Assembly (NCBI RefSeq): GCF_017309385.1
Contig: NZ_JAFJMJ010000002.1
Location: forward strand, 2,852,001-2,916,000
DNA: 64,000 nt
From: Amycolatopsis sp. 195334CR
GTDB taxonomy: Bacteria; Actinomycetota; Actinomycetes; Mycobacteriales; Pseudonocardiaceae
Direction: 5' to 3'
Shown: one piece after another, positions 54,892-63,133 of the stretch
How the letters are laid out: each line of letters opens with the position of its first letter
Numbering within the stretch: position 1 is the first letter of the stretch
Notes under the pieces: model-generated
Told to the model about the DNA's origin: nothing
Databases searched by the model: none
What the model saw: only the letters and a program-made list of their open reading frames with translations
Program-made: the position numbers and the translations under genes

Positions 54892-55428
54892 TCAGGTGGG
54901 CTTGCGACGCGCGTAGTGCGCCCGCGCCTTGGCCCGGTTGCCACAGCGGGCCATCGAGCACCACTGCCGGTTGTGCCGCGGCGACGCGTCGAGGAAACGC
55001 AGCCCACACCGGTCCGACGCGCAGATCCGGACCAGCTCACCCCCCACCACCACGTCGATCGCGTCGGCGGCCAGCTTGCCGAGCGCCGCGGCGACCGGGC
55101 CGCCGGTGGAGCGGTGGGCGCACCGCGGGCCGTCGGCGTCGATCCGCAGTTGCGGCACCGGCGCGCCGACCGCGACCTCGTTGACCAGCCGCACGTCGGC
55201 GGGGCGCGTACCGCCGCGGGTGAGCCGGTCGACGGCCTCGCGCAACCGCAGCGCGAGCGCCAGCTGCTCGGCCGTCACGCGCGGCCGGTGCTCCAGGTGC
55301 CCGGCGGCCACCAGCCACTCCCCCAGCTCGGCCGGCGAGGTCAGCAGTTCACGCCCGCCGAGGTGCCGGTCACGCCGGGTGTTGACCAGGTCCAAGCAGG
55401 GCCGCCCGCCGTCGAAGATCCACTCCAT
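54892..55428 (-). CDS. CGNR zinc-finger regulator (ABATE domain)
   Basis: The 178-residue protein has the N-terminal ABATE domain (FDGGRPCLDLVNTRRDR..ELLTSPAELGEWLVAAGHL). Its C-terminal CGNR zinc finger is CASDRCGLRFLDASPRHNRQWCSMARCGNRAKARAHYARRK, with four cysteines and the diagnostic CGNR. Such proteins are stress-related transcription regulators in actinobacteria. It is divergent from an alpha/beta hydrolase, with a palindromic operator between them, so it most likely controls that hydrolase and itself. Confidence 0.9.
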   Translation of the reverse strand: MEWIFDGGRPCLDLVNTRRDRHLGGRELLTSPAELGEWLVAAGHLEHRPRVTAEQLALALRLREAVDRLTRGGTRPADVRLVNEVAVGAPVPQLRIDADGPRCAHRSTGGPVAAALGKLAADAIDVVVGGELVRICASDRCGLRFLDASPRHNRQWCSMARCGNRAKARAHYARRKPT

Positions 55429-55435
55429 CGCTTGA

Positions 55436-55460
55436 TTCTAACCGGTTCATATGGTTAGAA
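55436..55460. promoter_or_regulatory. Palindromic operator between CGNR regulator and hydrolase
   Basis: TTCTAACC (55436-55443) and GGTTAGAA (55453-55460) form perfect inverted 8-base arms nine bases apart in the 39-base divergent gap, overlapping both translation start regions. The CGNR protein is the natural ligand. Confidence 0.7.
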
Positions 55461-55467
55461 AGAAGGC

Positions 55468-56301
55468 ATGGAGTCACGGATGGCCACGGTGAACGGGATT
55501 CGGACGCACTACCGGCTGGCCGGGGACGGCCCGCCGGTGGTACTGCTGCACGGCTGGCCGCAGACCTCCTACTGCTGGCACAAGGTCTTCGGGGAGCTGG
55601 CCGAGCACCACACCGTCATCGCGCCCGACCTGCGCGGCTACGGGCTGACCGACAAGCCCCGCACCGGCTTCGACAAGCGGACCATGGCCGCCGACGTCTC
55701 GGCACTGGTGCGCCACCTGGGTTTCCCGCGGGTCAGCGTGGTCGGGCACGACCGCGGCGGCCGCGTCGCGCACCGGTGGGCGCTCGACCGCCCGGACGAG
55801 GTGGCCAAGCTCGCCGTCCTGGACATCATCCCGACCAGGGAGATGTGGCGGCGGATCGACGCCCGCACCGCGCGGGGCTACTGGCACTGGCTGTTCCACC
55901 TGCAGCCGGACCTGCCGGAACTGCTGGCCGGGCCGAACATCGCCGCCTATCTCGGCTACTTCTTCGAACGCTGGACCTACCAGCGCCAGGGCCTCGACGC
56001 CGCCGACGAGTACGTCCGCGCGTTCTCCGCGCCCGGCGCGCTACGGACCGGATTCGACGACTACCGCGCGTCCTTCCCGGACGACGACGAGCACGACGAA
56101 GCCGACGCCGGCCGCAAGCTGACCATGCCCGTGCTGGCGATGTGGGGCGAGGCCGGGCTGCTCGGCACGCTGCCCGCACTGGACATCTGGCGCGACTACG
56201 CCGAGGACGTGACCGGTGCCGGAATCACCGAATGCGGCCACTTCCTGGCCGAGGAACAACCCGCCGTGGTCGCCGCGCGGCTGCTGGAGTTCCTGCGGTA
56301 G
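55468..56301 (+). CDS. Alpha/beta hydrolase, haloalkane/fluoroacetate dehalogenase or epoxide hydrolase type
   Basis: The 277-residue enzyme shows the oxyanion motif HGWPQTSYCWHKV, PDLRGYGLTDKP, and an aspartate nucleophile in VVGHDRGGRVAHRWAL (G-H-D-R-G-G). The terminal His is in ITECGHFLAEEQP. The Asp nucleophile and RGYG motif fit the dehalogenase/epoxide hydrolase group rather than Ser esterases. The cap contains YWHWLFHLQPDLPE, as in fluoroacetate dehalogenases. Substrate is not certain. It is divergently paired with the CGNR regulator. Confidence 0.88.
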   Translation: MESRMATVNGIRTHYRLAGDGPPVVLLHGWPQTSYCWHKVFGELAEHHTVIAPDLRGYGLTDKPRTGFDKRTMAADVSALVRHLGFPRVSVVGHDRGGRVAHRWALDRPDEVAKLAVLDIIPTREMWRRIDARTARGYWHWLFHLQPDLPELLAGPNIAAYLGYFFERWTYQRQGLDAADEYVRAFSAPGALRTGFDDYRASFPDDDEHDEADAGRKLTMPVLAMWGEAGLLGTLPALDIWRDYAEDVTGAGITECGHFLAEEQPAVVAARLLEFLR

Positions 56302-56580
56302 CGCCACCCGGCGGTGGCACCTGACCCGCGCCGGGCTCGCCGGCTTTTGGGTCGCCGCCGAGTAGCTGGTCGATCAGGTGCAGCCGCTGGTAGAGCGCCT
56401 GCCGGGAAAGGTGCCCGCGCTTCGCCGCGATCGACTTGTTCCCCGCCGGCCGCGAGGTAGTGGCGCAGGCTGGTGAGCAGTTCCGTGCCGTGCTGCTCGT
56501 CGTACTCGATCAGCGGTGACGACCGCGGTGCCCTCGAGCCGTCCGCGCAGTTCGTCGATCCGCGCTGACCGTCCCTACCG
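56302..56580 (-). pseudogene. C-terminal remnant of a PucR/CdaR-type regulator
   Basis: On the minus strand LIEYDEQHGTELLTSLRHYLAAGG continues, after a frameshift near 56440, as NKSIAAKRGHLSRQALYQRLHLIDQLLGGD. This is the C-terminal HTH of PucR-like regulators. A further coding-like scrap (RIDELRGRLEGTAVVT) precedes it in another frame. The body of the regulator (several hundred residues) is gone. The fragment ends within the 3' end of the hydrolase gene. Confidence 0.75.
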
Positions 56581-56602
56581 CTGCCCCCGCTTCCTCCGGC
56601 CG

Positions 56603-58621
56603 TCACTCGCAGGTGATGGTGGGGTTCGCCCAGTCGGCGTGGTCGTCGCCGGTGCCGTCGCCGCCGTCGGTGACTTCGAGGCGGACGAACTGCGCGCTGG
56701 TCACGTCGGCCGCGATCGGCAGTGGCGGGTCGGCCGTGGTGCGTACGCCGCTGTCGTAGGCCAGGGTGCCGTCGGTCCAGAGGCGGAAGGCCACGGTGCC
56801 GGGTTTGCCGTCGTGCAGGCCCGCCAGTGCGCTGAACGACGTGCAGGCCCCGCCGGTGAAGTACTCGATCGAGGCGGGGGCGTGCGTGCCGAGTCCCTTC
56901 GCGTAGGCGACCCCGCCGAGCGTGATCGGCTCGCCGTCACCGGCGAACTGCTCACCGTTGGCGCGATCCTTCTCCACCGGGCCCCAGCCGTTCGACGCCC
57001 GCACCCAGTTCGCGTCGCTGAGGAAACTGGTGCCCGCCGCCGGGGTCGCCGCGACCGTCACCTCGAGGGTGTGCGAGGCGGTGACGGGTTTCGGCTCGTG
57101 GGGAACGGAGTACGTGTAGTTCCCCGTCAGCGCGTACGTTCCGGGTGCCGTGCCCGCCGGTACCGAGACCTCCCATTGGGTGCCGAACTGCTTCCCGCCC
57201 GCGAGCACCGGTTTGGTCGCCGCGGACGCGGGCCGGACCGGCCAGCCCGCCGGTGCGCCGAGGTCCGCCGTGACCGCCCCGGCCGGCAGGGTTCCCGAGT
57301 TCGTCAGCGTGGTGGTGACCGTGGTGGCGGCACCGCCGGCGAGTACCGGTAGCGCTCCCGGGTAGGCCGAGTCCGGATCGGTGGCGGCATCGGTCGCCGG
57401 CGGGTACTTGTACCAGTGCCGGTCGGCGCCGATGCGGTACATCCTCGTCGCGTGCGGCGGAACGGTCGCGCTGATCGCACCGGCGGTGTGCGCGTCCTGG
57501 TGGGTCCACAGGTCCCGCAGCCGGTAGCCGGTGGCCTGCGCCAGCCCGGCCTCGGCGGCGGAGGTGCTGATCCGGCGGGCGGTGTCGGTCTCGTTGAACA
57601 GCACCACCGCCCGGTCCCCGTTCGCCAGCGGTTTGACGAACACGTGCGTGCCGTCCTGCGACCGGATCGGCGCACCCTGGATCCCGAGCGGGTCCTGGTT
57701 CACCGCGATGACATCGGGATTGCGCAGCAGATCGAGGGTCTGCGGGTCGGCTTTGCGCAGGTCGGTGCTGATCAGCAGCGGCGCCGCCATGGTCGCCCAC
57801 AGGGTGAACTGGGAGCGGTATTCGGTCGCGGACATGCCGCCGTTGCCCGCCATCAGCAGATCCGGGTCGTTCCAGCCCCCGGGCCCGGCGTGCCCGGCCA
57901 GCCCCATGTTCTGCTTGAGCACGGTCAGCAACCGGCTCCAGGAGTCGTTCATGTCGATCATCGTGCGCCACGAGTGGCCGATGCCGGTGGCCCAGTTCCA
58001 CGGCTTGGTGATGCCCCACTCGCAGATCGCGAACACGATGGGCCGCCCGGTGCCCCGCAGCGCGTCGGCCATGGCGGAGTAGCGCTGCTTCGCGTCGATG
58101 CCCTGGTTGTTGCAGTTGTCGTACTTGAGGTAGTCGATCCCCCAGGCGGCGAACAGCTTCGCGTCCTGCTCCTCGTGCCCGAGGCTGCCGGGAATCCCCG
58201 GTGTGGCACAGGTTTTCGTGCCGGCACCGCCGTACAGCCCGAATTTCAGGCCGCGGGCGTGCAGGTCGTCGGCCAGTGCCTTGACCCCGCGGGGAAAGCG
58301 CACCGGATCCGGGACCAGCTCGCCGTCGGCGTTGCGCTGCGGCAGTGCCCAGCAGTCGTCGATGTTGACAAACTGGTACCCGGCGTCCCGCAGGCCGGTA
58401 CCGACCATCGTGTCGGCGATGCCGAGGATCGTCTCCTCGTTCAGGCCCGACCCGCAACCGGTGACGAACTTGTTGTTGAAACCCATCGGCGGGGTCAGCG
58501 CCAGGTCAGGCGCCGCGTGCGCCGGAACCGACGCGAGTACGGGCACCCCCGCGGCCAGGCAGATCGCGGCGAGCAACGCCGGCAACCGGCGGCCGAGCCA
58601 CGGACGGGACGGAACAGACAT
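56603..58621 (-). CDS. Secreted GH27 alpha-galactosidase with NPCBM domain
   Basis: From ATG 58621 the 672-residue enzyme has a signal peptide ending near VPAHAA and a GH27 barrel: LTPPMGFNNK, VNIDDCWALPQR, nucleophile Asp in YLKYDNCNNQ and acid/base Asp in GGWNDPDLLMAGN. A beta domain follows, then an NEW3-like domain (TTTLTNSGTLPAG) and a C-terminal NPCBM carbohydrate-binding domain (YAKGLGTHAPASIEYFTGG..FRLWTDGTLAYDSG). It would release terminal alpha-galactose from plant oligosaccharides outside the cell. The frame is open further upstream into an unrelated ABC fragment. Confidence 0.93.
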   Translation of the reverse strand: MSVPSRPWLGRRLPALLAAICLAAGVPVLASVPAHAAPDLALTPPMGFNNKFVTGCGSGLNEETILGIADTMVGTGLRDAGYQFVNIDDCWALPQRNADGELVPDPVRFPRGVKALADDLHARGLKFGLYGGAGTKTCATPGIPGSLGHEEQDAKLFAAWGIDYLKYDNCNNQGIDAKQRYSAMADALRGTGRPIVFAICEWGITKPWNWATGIGHSWRTMIDMNDSWSRLLTVLKQNMGLAGHAGPGGWNDPDLLMAGNGGMSATEYRSQFTLWATMAAPLLISTDLRKADPQTLDLLRNPDVIAVNQDPLGIQGAPIRSQDGTHVFVKPLANGDRAVVLFNETDTARRISTSAAEAGLAQATGYRLRDLWTHQDAHTAGAISATVPPHATRMYRIGADRHWYKYPPATDAATDPDSAYPGALPVLAGGAATTVTTTLTNSGTLPAGAVTADLGAPAGWPVRPASAATKPVLAGGKQFGTQWEVSVPAGTAPGTYALTGNYTYSVPHEPKPVTASHTLEVTVAATPAAGTSFLSDANWVRASNGWGPVEKDRANGEQFAGDGEPITLGGVAYAKGLGTHAPASIEYFTGGACTSFSALAGLHDGKPGTVAFRLWTDGTLAYDSGVRTTADPPLPIAADVTSAQFVRLEVTDGGDGTGDDHADWANPTITCE

Positions 58622-58670
58622 CGGACACTCCAGGGCGAGGGACGGAGGACGCCGATGACAGCAGTACGGT

Positions 58671-58866
58671 CTAAAGCCGCCCTTTTTTCCCGTGGTGTTG
58701 GCGCGCGGAGTGCCGAACACCTCGCTCGCGGGCCGGGCGAGCAGGTCGGCCGTCGTGGCGCGTTCGACCACTTCGCCGTGCCGCATCACCACGACCCGAT
58801 CGGCGACTTCGGCGACCACGCCGAGGTTGTGGGTGATCAGCACGATCGCGGTGACGATCGAGGTTA
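58671..58866 (-). pseudogene. C-terminal fragment of a peptide ABC transporter ATPase
   Basis: The minus strand reads VTAIVLITHNLGVVAEVADRVVVMRHGEVVERATTADLLARPAS, the H-loop region and tail of Dpp/Opp-type ABC ATPases. The Walker motifs and the first 200 or so residues are absent. The frame then runs on without a stop into the alpha-galactosidase frame. It is a remnant of a transporter operon that probably accompanied sugar or peptide genes. Confidence 0.8.
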
Positions 58867-59028
58867 GGCCATTCCGGGGGCTGAGCACCCCCAGGAGGTG
58901 TGGGAGCCACTCGGGTGGCCCACCGCCGCCTCACCGCGCGCGTTTTCGTTTCACCTTTCCGATGAATTCTGGAAAATCCTCCCGTGCGGTTAATCTGAGT
59001 TTTCATTTGGGACGATCCCCGGGAGAAA

Positions 59029-59370
59029 ATGATGCGAAAGCAATTAGCCTGCCTGTTCGCCGCGGCTATTTCGATGGGTGGCCTGCTGGCCGGTGCGCCC
59101 GCCGCCGGCGCGGCGGAGGACCGGCCGCCATCCGGCTGCGACGCCTACCGCTACGGTTTCCTGTGGGGTGAAGGCGTGTCCATGACCTGCTTCTCCCTGC
59201 CGGGCCCGGCCGGGACCTATCGAGTGGTCGCGCATTGCACCAACGGGTCGGCCTACTGGTTCACCGTCGGCGAGTGGGTTCCGCTGTGGTTCGGGCCGTC
59301 CACCGCGGAATGTCGCGGCGGCCTGCTCTGGAACGCCTATCTCGCCGGTTATCACGTAGAAGATTTCTGA
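59029..59370 (+). CDS. Small secreted cysteine-containing protein
   Basis: The 113-residue protein has a signal peptide (QLACLFAAAISMGGLLAGAPAAGAA) and a mature part of about 85 residues with four cysteines (GCDAYRYG, MTCFSL, HCTNGSAYW, ECRGG) that could form two disulphides. ATG 59029 or 59032 may start it. No family is recognised; the size and cysteines suggest an exported stable domain such as an inhibitor or structural factor. Confidence 0.72.
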   Translation: MMRKQLACLFAAAISMGGLLAGAPAAGAAEDRPPSGCDAYRYGFLWGEGVSMTCFSLPGPAGTYRVVAHCTNGSAYWFTVGEWVPLWFGPSTAECRGGLLWNAYLAGYHVEDF

Positions 59371-59392
59371 GTTCCTCGCACCACCGCGTTGA

Positions 59393-59432
59393 CGTACGGT
59401 GTACTCTCACGATCGTAAGGGTACAACGTACG
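59393..59432. promoter_or_regulatory. Inverted repeat at the promoter of the esterase-like gene
   Basis: CGTACGGTGTAC (59393-59404) and GTACAACGTACG (59421-59432) are inverted 12-base arms with one mismatch. A TTGACG hexamer starts at 59389. The repeat overlaps the likely promoter 25-64 bases before ATG 59457 and looks like a repressor operator; no regulator gene is adjacent. Confidence 0.65.
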
Positions 59433-59456
59433 CGATTCGATGCGGGAACGGTGATC

Positions 59457-60698
59457 ATGGCGGACGGCCTGGCCGACTGGATCCACACCAACGGACACGC
59501 CGTCGAGGCGTTCGACCTCGACGCGCCGCTCGACGACCTGGCCCCGCTGGTGGAGATCGTCGGTTCGGCGCGGGTGGTCGGGCTGGGCGAGAGCTCCCAC
59601 CACGTCCGCGAATTCTACCAGGTGCGCCACCGGATCCTGCGGTTCCTCGTCGAGCGGTGCGGGTTCACCGTGTTCGCCGTCGAGGCGCCGTTCACCGGCG
59701 GCCACCTGCTGGACGAGTGGCTCGATGGCGGTGCCGGGGCGGTCGAGGACGTCACCGCCGAGGCGATCGCCCTGCGCCTCGGCGACGTGCCGGAACTGCA
59801 CGACGCCCTCCGCTGGCTGCGCGCCCGGCGCGGCGGCGGCGCGCCGATCCGGTACGCCGGGGTCGACCTGCCCGGTTCGCTGGGCTCACCGCTGCCCGCG
59901 CTCGACGCGATCGCGGCCTACGTCGAGGCCGGCGATCCGGCGGCCCTGCCCATCCTGGAACGGGCCCGCGACCTGGTCGGGCGCTTCCACGACCCCGAAC
60001 CGATGAAGGTCGTGTTCGGCTACCCGTCGGTGGACCAGGCCGAGCGGGACGCGCTCACCGCGGCACTGGCCGAACTGGCCGCCCGGATGCAACGACTGGC
60101 ACACCGCGGAACGGGCGAGCACGCCGTGGCCACGCACCACCTGCGCGGGGCGTGGCTGCTCGACCAGTTGCACCGCGCGATGGCCACCGAGGGAATCGAG
60201 GTCGCTTCCACCTTCCGCGACCTCTACCTGGCCGAGACCGTCCTGCACCTGCTCGCACGGGACCCCGGCGCCCGGATCGTCCTGGCCGCGCACAACTGGC
60301 ACCTCAAGAAAGCACCGGAACCCTTCGGCAACGGCGAGTTGTTCCCCGCCGGCTACCACCTCGCCGCCGAACTCGGCGATGACTACCGCGCCATCGGCGT
60401 GAGCACGCGCGGGGGCCGCACCGCGGTCGCCAGCGGCGACTTCACCGACACCAGCGCCTTCCCTTTCCGTGAAGCGCCGCTGCCTCCGCTGGAGGACACG
60501 GCCGTCGAAGCCGCCTTCCCGGCCTCCGCGCCCTGGACGCTCGCCGACCTACGCGCCGCCCGCGAAGTCACCGACGCCCAGCGCTACAGGCGGATGCGCA
60601 TGGCGGACTACTTCTGCGACCAGCCCGCGTTCGACTGCTTCGACGCCATCGCCTGCGTCACCGAAACCAACGGGACAACCCTCACCCGCAGCGGGTGA
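59457..60698 (+). CDS. Erythromycin esterase-family protein
   Basis: The 413-residue protein belongs to the EreA/EreB superfamily (succinoglycan biosynthesis-like). It shows VVGLGESSHHVREFYQVRHRILRFLVER with the conserved Glu/His pair, VFAVEAPF, IRYAGVDLPGS and IVLAAHNWHLKK with the second catalytic His. Authentic members hydrolyse macrolide lactone rings, but most superfamily members have other unknown substrates, so macrolide resistance is only a possibility. Starts upstream (to 59235) belong to the preceding gene's antisense or other frames. A strong inverted-repeat operator precedes it. Confidence 0.87.
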   Translation: MADGLADWIHTNGHAVEAFDLDAPLDDLAPLVEIVGSARVVGLGESSHHVREFYQVRHRILRFLVERCGFTVFAVEAPFTGGHLLDEWLDGGAGAVEDVTAEAIALRLGDVPELHDALRWLRARRGGGAPIRYAGVDLPGSLGSPLPALDAIAAYVEAGDPAALPILERARDLVGRFHDPEPMKVVFGYPSVDQAERDALTAALAELAARMQRLAHRGTGEHAVATHHLRGAWLLDQLHRAMATEGIEVASTFRDLYLAETVLHLLARDPGARIVLAAHNWHLKKAPEPFGNGELFPAGYHLAAELGDDYRAIGVSTRGGRTAVASGDFTDTSAFPFREAPLPPLEDTAVEAAFPASAPWTLADLRAAREVTDAQRYRRMRMADYFCDQPAFDCFDAIACVTETNGTTLTRSG

Positions 60699-60822
60699 CG
60701 CCCTTTCCCGCGCGATCCCGCAGAGATGTGCGCGCCAACACCTCCACGGTCACGAACGCACGGCCCGGGCGGCGACGACACAGTGCTGCCGGTTCACGGC
60801 CTGACTGGTTCCGCGTTCGCGG

Positions 60823-61450
60823 TCAGCCCGCGCTCCGGCGAGCTTGGTTGGTGGCGCGCACCACCGCCCAGGCGTCCGCGACCGCGCCGAGGTGCTGCAG
60901 CTTGTCGGGGTTGATCACCGCGCGGATCGTCTGGATCCGCCCGTCGAGGATGTCCAGTGCCAGGGTGTTGACGACCCTGCCGTCCCGGTCGCGGAAGACC
61001 GCGCCCGGCTGGCCGTTCACCTCCTGCGGCTCCACGACGCCGCCGATCCGGCTGAACGGCACGACGAACGCCCCCAGCATCCGCGCCACGTTCTCCGCGC
61101 CGAACACGCCCTTGCCCCACAGCGGCGCCTTGCCGCCGCTGTCGCCGATCACCTGCACGTCGGCGGCGAGCTGTTCTCGTTCCCGGCGGTCGGTCTCGAA
61201 CCGGGCGCGCCCGTTCTTCATGTGACGGCGCGCCCGCACCGCGAGCTGGCGGCATGCCGCCTCCGAGCGCCGCACGGCCGACGCGATCTCGGGGAAGCTG
61301 AACCCGAACACCTCCCGCAGGACCAAAACCGCGCGTTCCAGCGGGCTGAGCCGTTCCAGCAGCACCAGTGCGGCCATCGACACCGAGTCGGCCAGTTCCG
61401 CCGACCGCTCCGGGTCCTCATACGGGTCGTGATGAGCCGCGCACGGCATT
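60823..61450 (-). pseudogene. SigJ-like ECF sigma factor, N-terminus lost
   Basis: The readable part contains the end of the linker (DPERSAELADSVSMAALVLLERLSPLERAVLVLREVFGFSFPEIA), sigma region 4 (AVRRSEAACRQLAVRARRHM), and a C-terminal SnoaL-like domain (ENVARMLGAFVVP..FRDRDGRVVNTLALDILDGRIQTIRAVINPDKL). Region 2, which binds the -10 element and core polymerase, is missing (about 100 residues). The sequence upstream of about 61450 is the start of an unrelated APH-like gene on the other strand. It cannot act as a normal sigma factor. Confidence 0.82.
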
Positions 61451-61454
61451 TCCA

Positions 61455-62081
61455 ATGCGATGGGGCGACCTGATGGCAGCACGCGAGATGGCCCGCCGTC
61501 TGCCCGTGTTGTTGCGCGCGTGGGGATTGTCGGGCGTCCGGGTCGTCGATGAACTGACCCAACACGGCGACCGGTCACGAGCGTGGCTGGTGTACGCGCA
61601 CAACGGTTCCCACGTCGCGAAACTGACCTTCGATGCCACCGACTTCGTCGAGCCGGGACTGCGGATCGCGGCCGCGCTGGACCGGGCGGGCATCAGGACC
61701 GGCGCACCGATCCCCACCACCACCGGAGCCTTGTGCCACCGGATACGGCGATGGCGCGGCGAGTGGACGCTGGCTCTGCTGCAACACGTCGACGGCCGTC
61801 CGATCGACTGGGGCAGCCCCGAACCGTGCGGTGAGCTGCTCGGCCGGGTCCACCACATCTTGGCCCGACTGGGTGGCGACCTGAAGCCCGCGGGCCGACT
61901 TCTACGCCGGGGAAGCCATCCGGATCGGCGGGCACCGCGGCGACGCGCTGGCCCTGATCGACTGGGGCACACCCAGCTGGGGCCCATTACCGGCACACCA
62001 TCGACGACACCGAACTGGCCGGCACACCCCTGTTCCTCGACCTGCACCGGGCAATCCAAGCGGCCTGGGATCCCCGCTGAC
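61455..62081 (+). pseudogene. APH-family phosphotransferase, fragmented
   Basis: The first frame from ATG 61455 encodes LPVLLRAWGLSGVRVVDELTQHGDRSRAWLVYAHNGSHVAKLTF and WTLALLQHVDGRPIDWG. Near 61890 homology is interrupted. Later pieces in other frames are DFYAGEAIRIGGHRGDALALIDWGTPSWGP, where the metal-binding IDW lies, and TPLFLDLHRAIQAAWDPR at the end. The catalytic loop HxD region appears to be deleted. It was probably an aminoglycoside-phosphotransferase-like kinase acting on a small molecule. It lies head to head with the broken sigma factor, at the same scar. Confidence 0.75.
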
Positions 62082-62245
62082 CGGCCACGCCGGTCGCGCG
62101 ACCAGGCGACCAGAATTCCCGGCGCACCACGCGCAAAAATGCCGTAAAGATCGGGCGGGAGCAACTCCGGGTGAGTAAGCTGGTGCCCGGTGTGCCGGGA
62201 AGCCTGGTCGGCGGGTCACTGCCGACCGTCGCTGAAGGGTTTCCC

Positions 62246-63133
62246 ATGGCTGACGCCATCCGCGCCCGAGGGCTGAGCAAGCGCTTCGGGTCCACCACCG
62301 CCGTCCACGAGCTGGACCTGTCCGTGCCCGCCGGGGAGGTTTTCGGGTTCCTCGGGCCGAACGGCGCGGGCAAATCGACCACCATCCGGCTGCTGCTCGG
62401 GCTGATCCGCCCGTCCGCGGGCACCGCCGAGATCTTCGGCGACCCGGCCGCCGACGTCCGGCGGGCGCACCGCCACCTCGCCCACGTCCCGGCCGACGTC
62501 ACCCTGTGGCCGTCGCTGACCGGCGAGGAGATCCTCACCCTGCTCGGCCGGGTCGGGCCACCGCCGGACATCGCCTACCGCGCCGAGCTGGTCGAGCGCT
62601 TCGAACTCGACCCCGGCAAGCGCGCCAAGGCCTATTCCACCGGCAACCGGCAGAAGGTCGCGCTGGTCGCGGCCTTCGCCAGCCGGGCGCCGCTGCTGGT
62701 GCTCGACGAACCCACCAGCGGACTGGACCCGCTGATGGAACGGGAGTTCCAGCGCTGCGTGCACGACGCCCGCGAACGCGGCCAGACCGTGTTCCTCAGC
62801 TCCCACCTGCTCGCCGAGGTCGAAGCCGTGTGCGATCGCGTCGGCATCCTGCGCGCGGGCGAGCTGGTCGAGGTCGCCGGCATCCCCGAACTGCGCCGGC
62901 TGCGCCGCACCGAGGTCGAAGTCGCCTACACCGGTGTGGCACCGGACCTGACCGGGATCCCGGAAATCAGCGGCATCGAGCGGTTCGACCGCGGGCGGCT
63001 GCGGTTCTCCCTCAGCGGGCCGCCGGCGGCAACCCTGCGAGCGCTGAACGAAGCCACGGTGACCGGGATCAGCATGCGCGAGCCCAGCCTCGCCGAGATC
63101 TTCCTCGACTACTACGGCGAGCCGGTCCGATGA
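62246..63133 (+). CDS. ABC transporter ATP-binding protein (exporter type)
   Basis: The 295-residue ATPase starts at ATG 62246 and has Walker A GPNGAGKST, Q-loop region, a signature YSTGNRQKV (a variant of LSGGQ), Walker B LLVLDEPTSGLD and H-loop SSHLLAEVE. A C-terminal extension follows, as in DrrA/antibiotic-resistance ATPases. It is co-translated with the permease (ATGA at 63130-63133). The pair resembles tetronasin-type and other polyketide exporters; the cargo is unknown. Confidence 0.92.
   Translation: MADAIRARGLSKRFGSTTAVHELDLSVPAGEVFGFLGPNGAGKSTTIRLLLGLIRPSAGTAEIFGDPAADVRRAHRHLAHVPADVTLWPSLTGEEILTLLGRVGPPPDIAYRAELVERFELDPGKRAKAYSTGNRQKVALVAAFASRAPLLVLDEPTSGLDPLMEREFQRCVHDARERGQTVFLSSHLLAEVEAVCDRVGILRAGELVEVAGIPELRRLRRTEVEVAYTGVAPDLTGIPEISGIERFDRGRLRFSLSGPPAATLRALNEATVTGISMREPSLAEIFLDYYGEPVR

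Noticed and set aside
56603..56800. Coding frames on the plus strand across the alpha-galactosidase end
   Set aside because: They are antisense shadows of the NPCBM domain.
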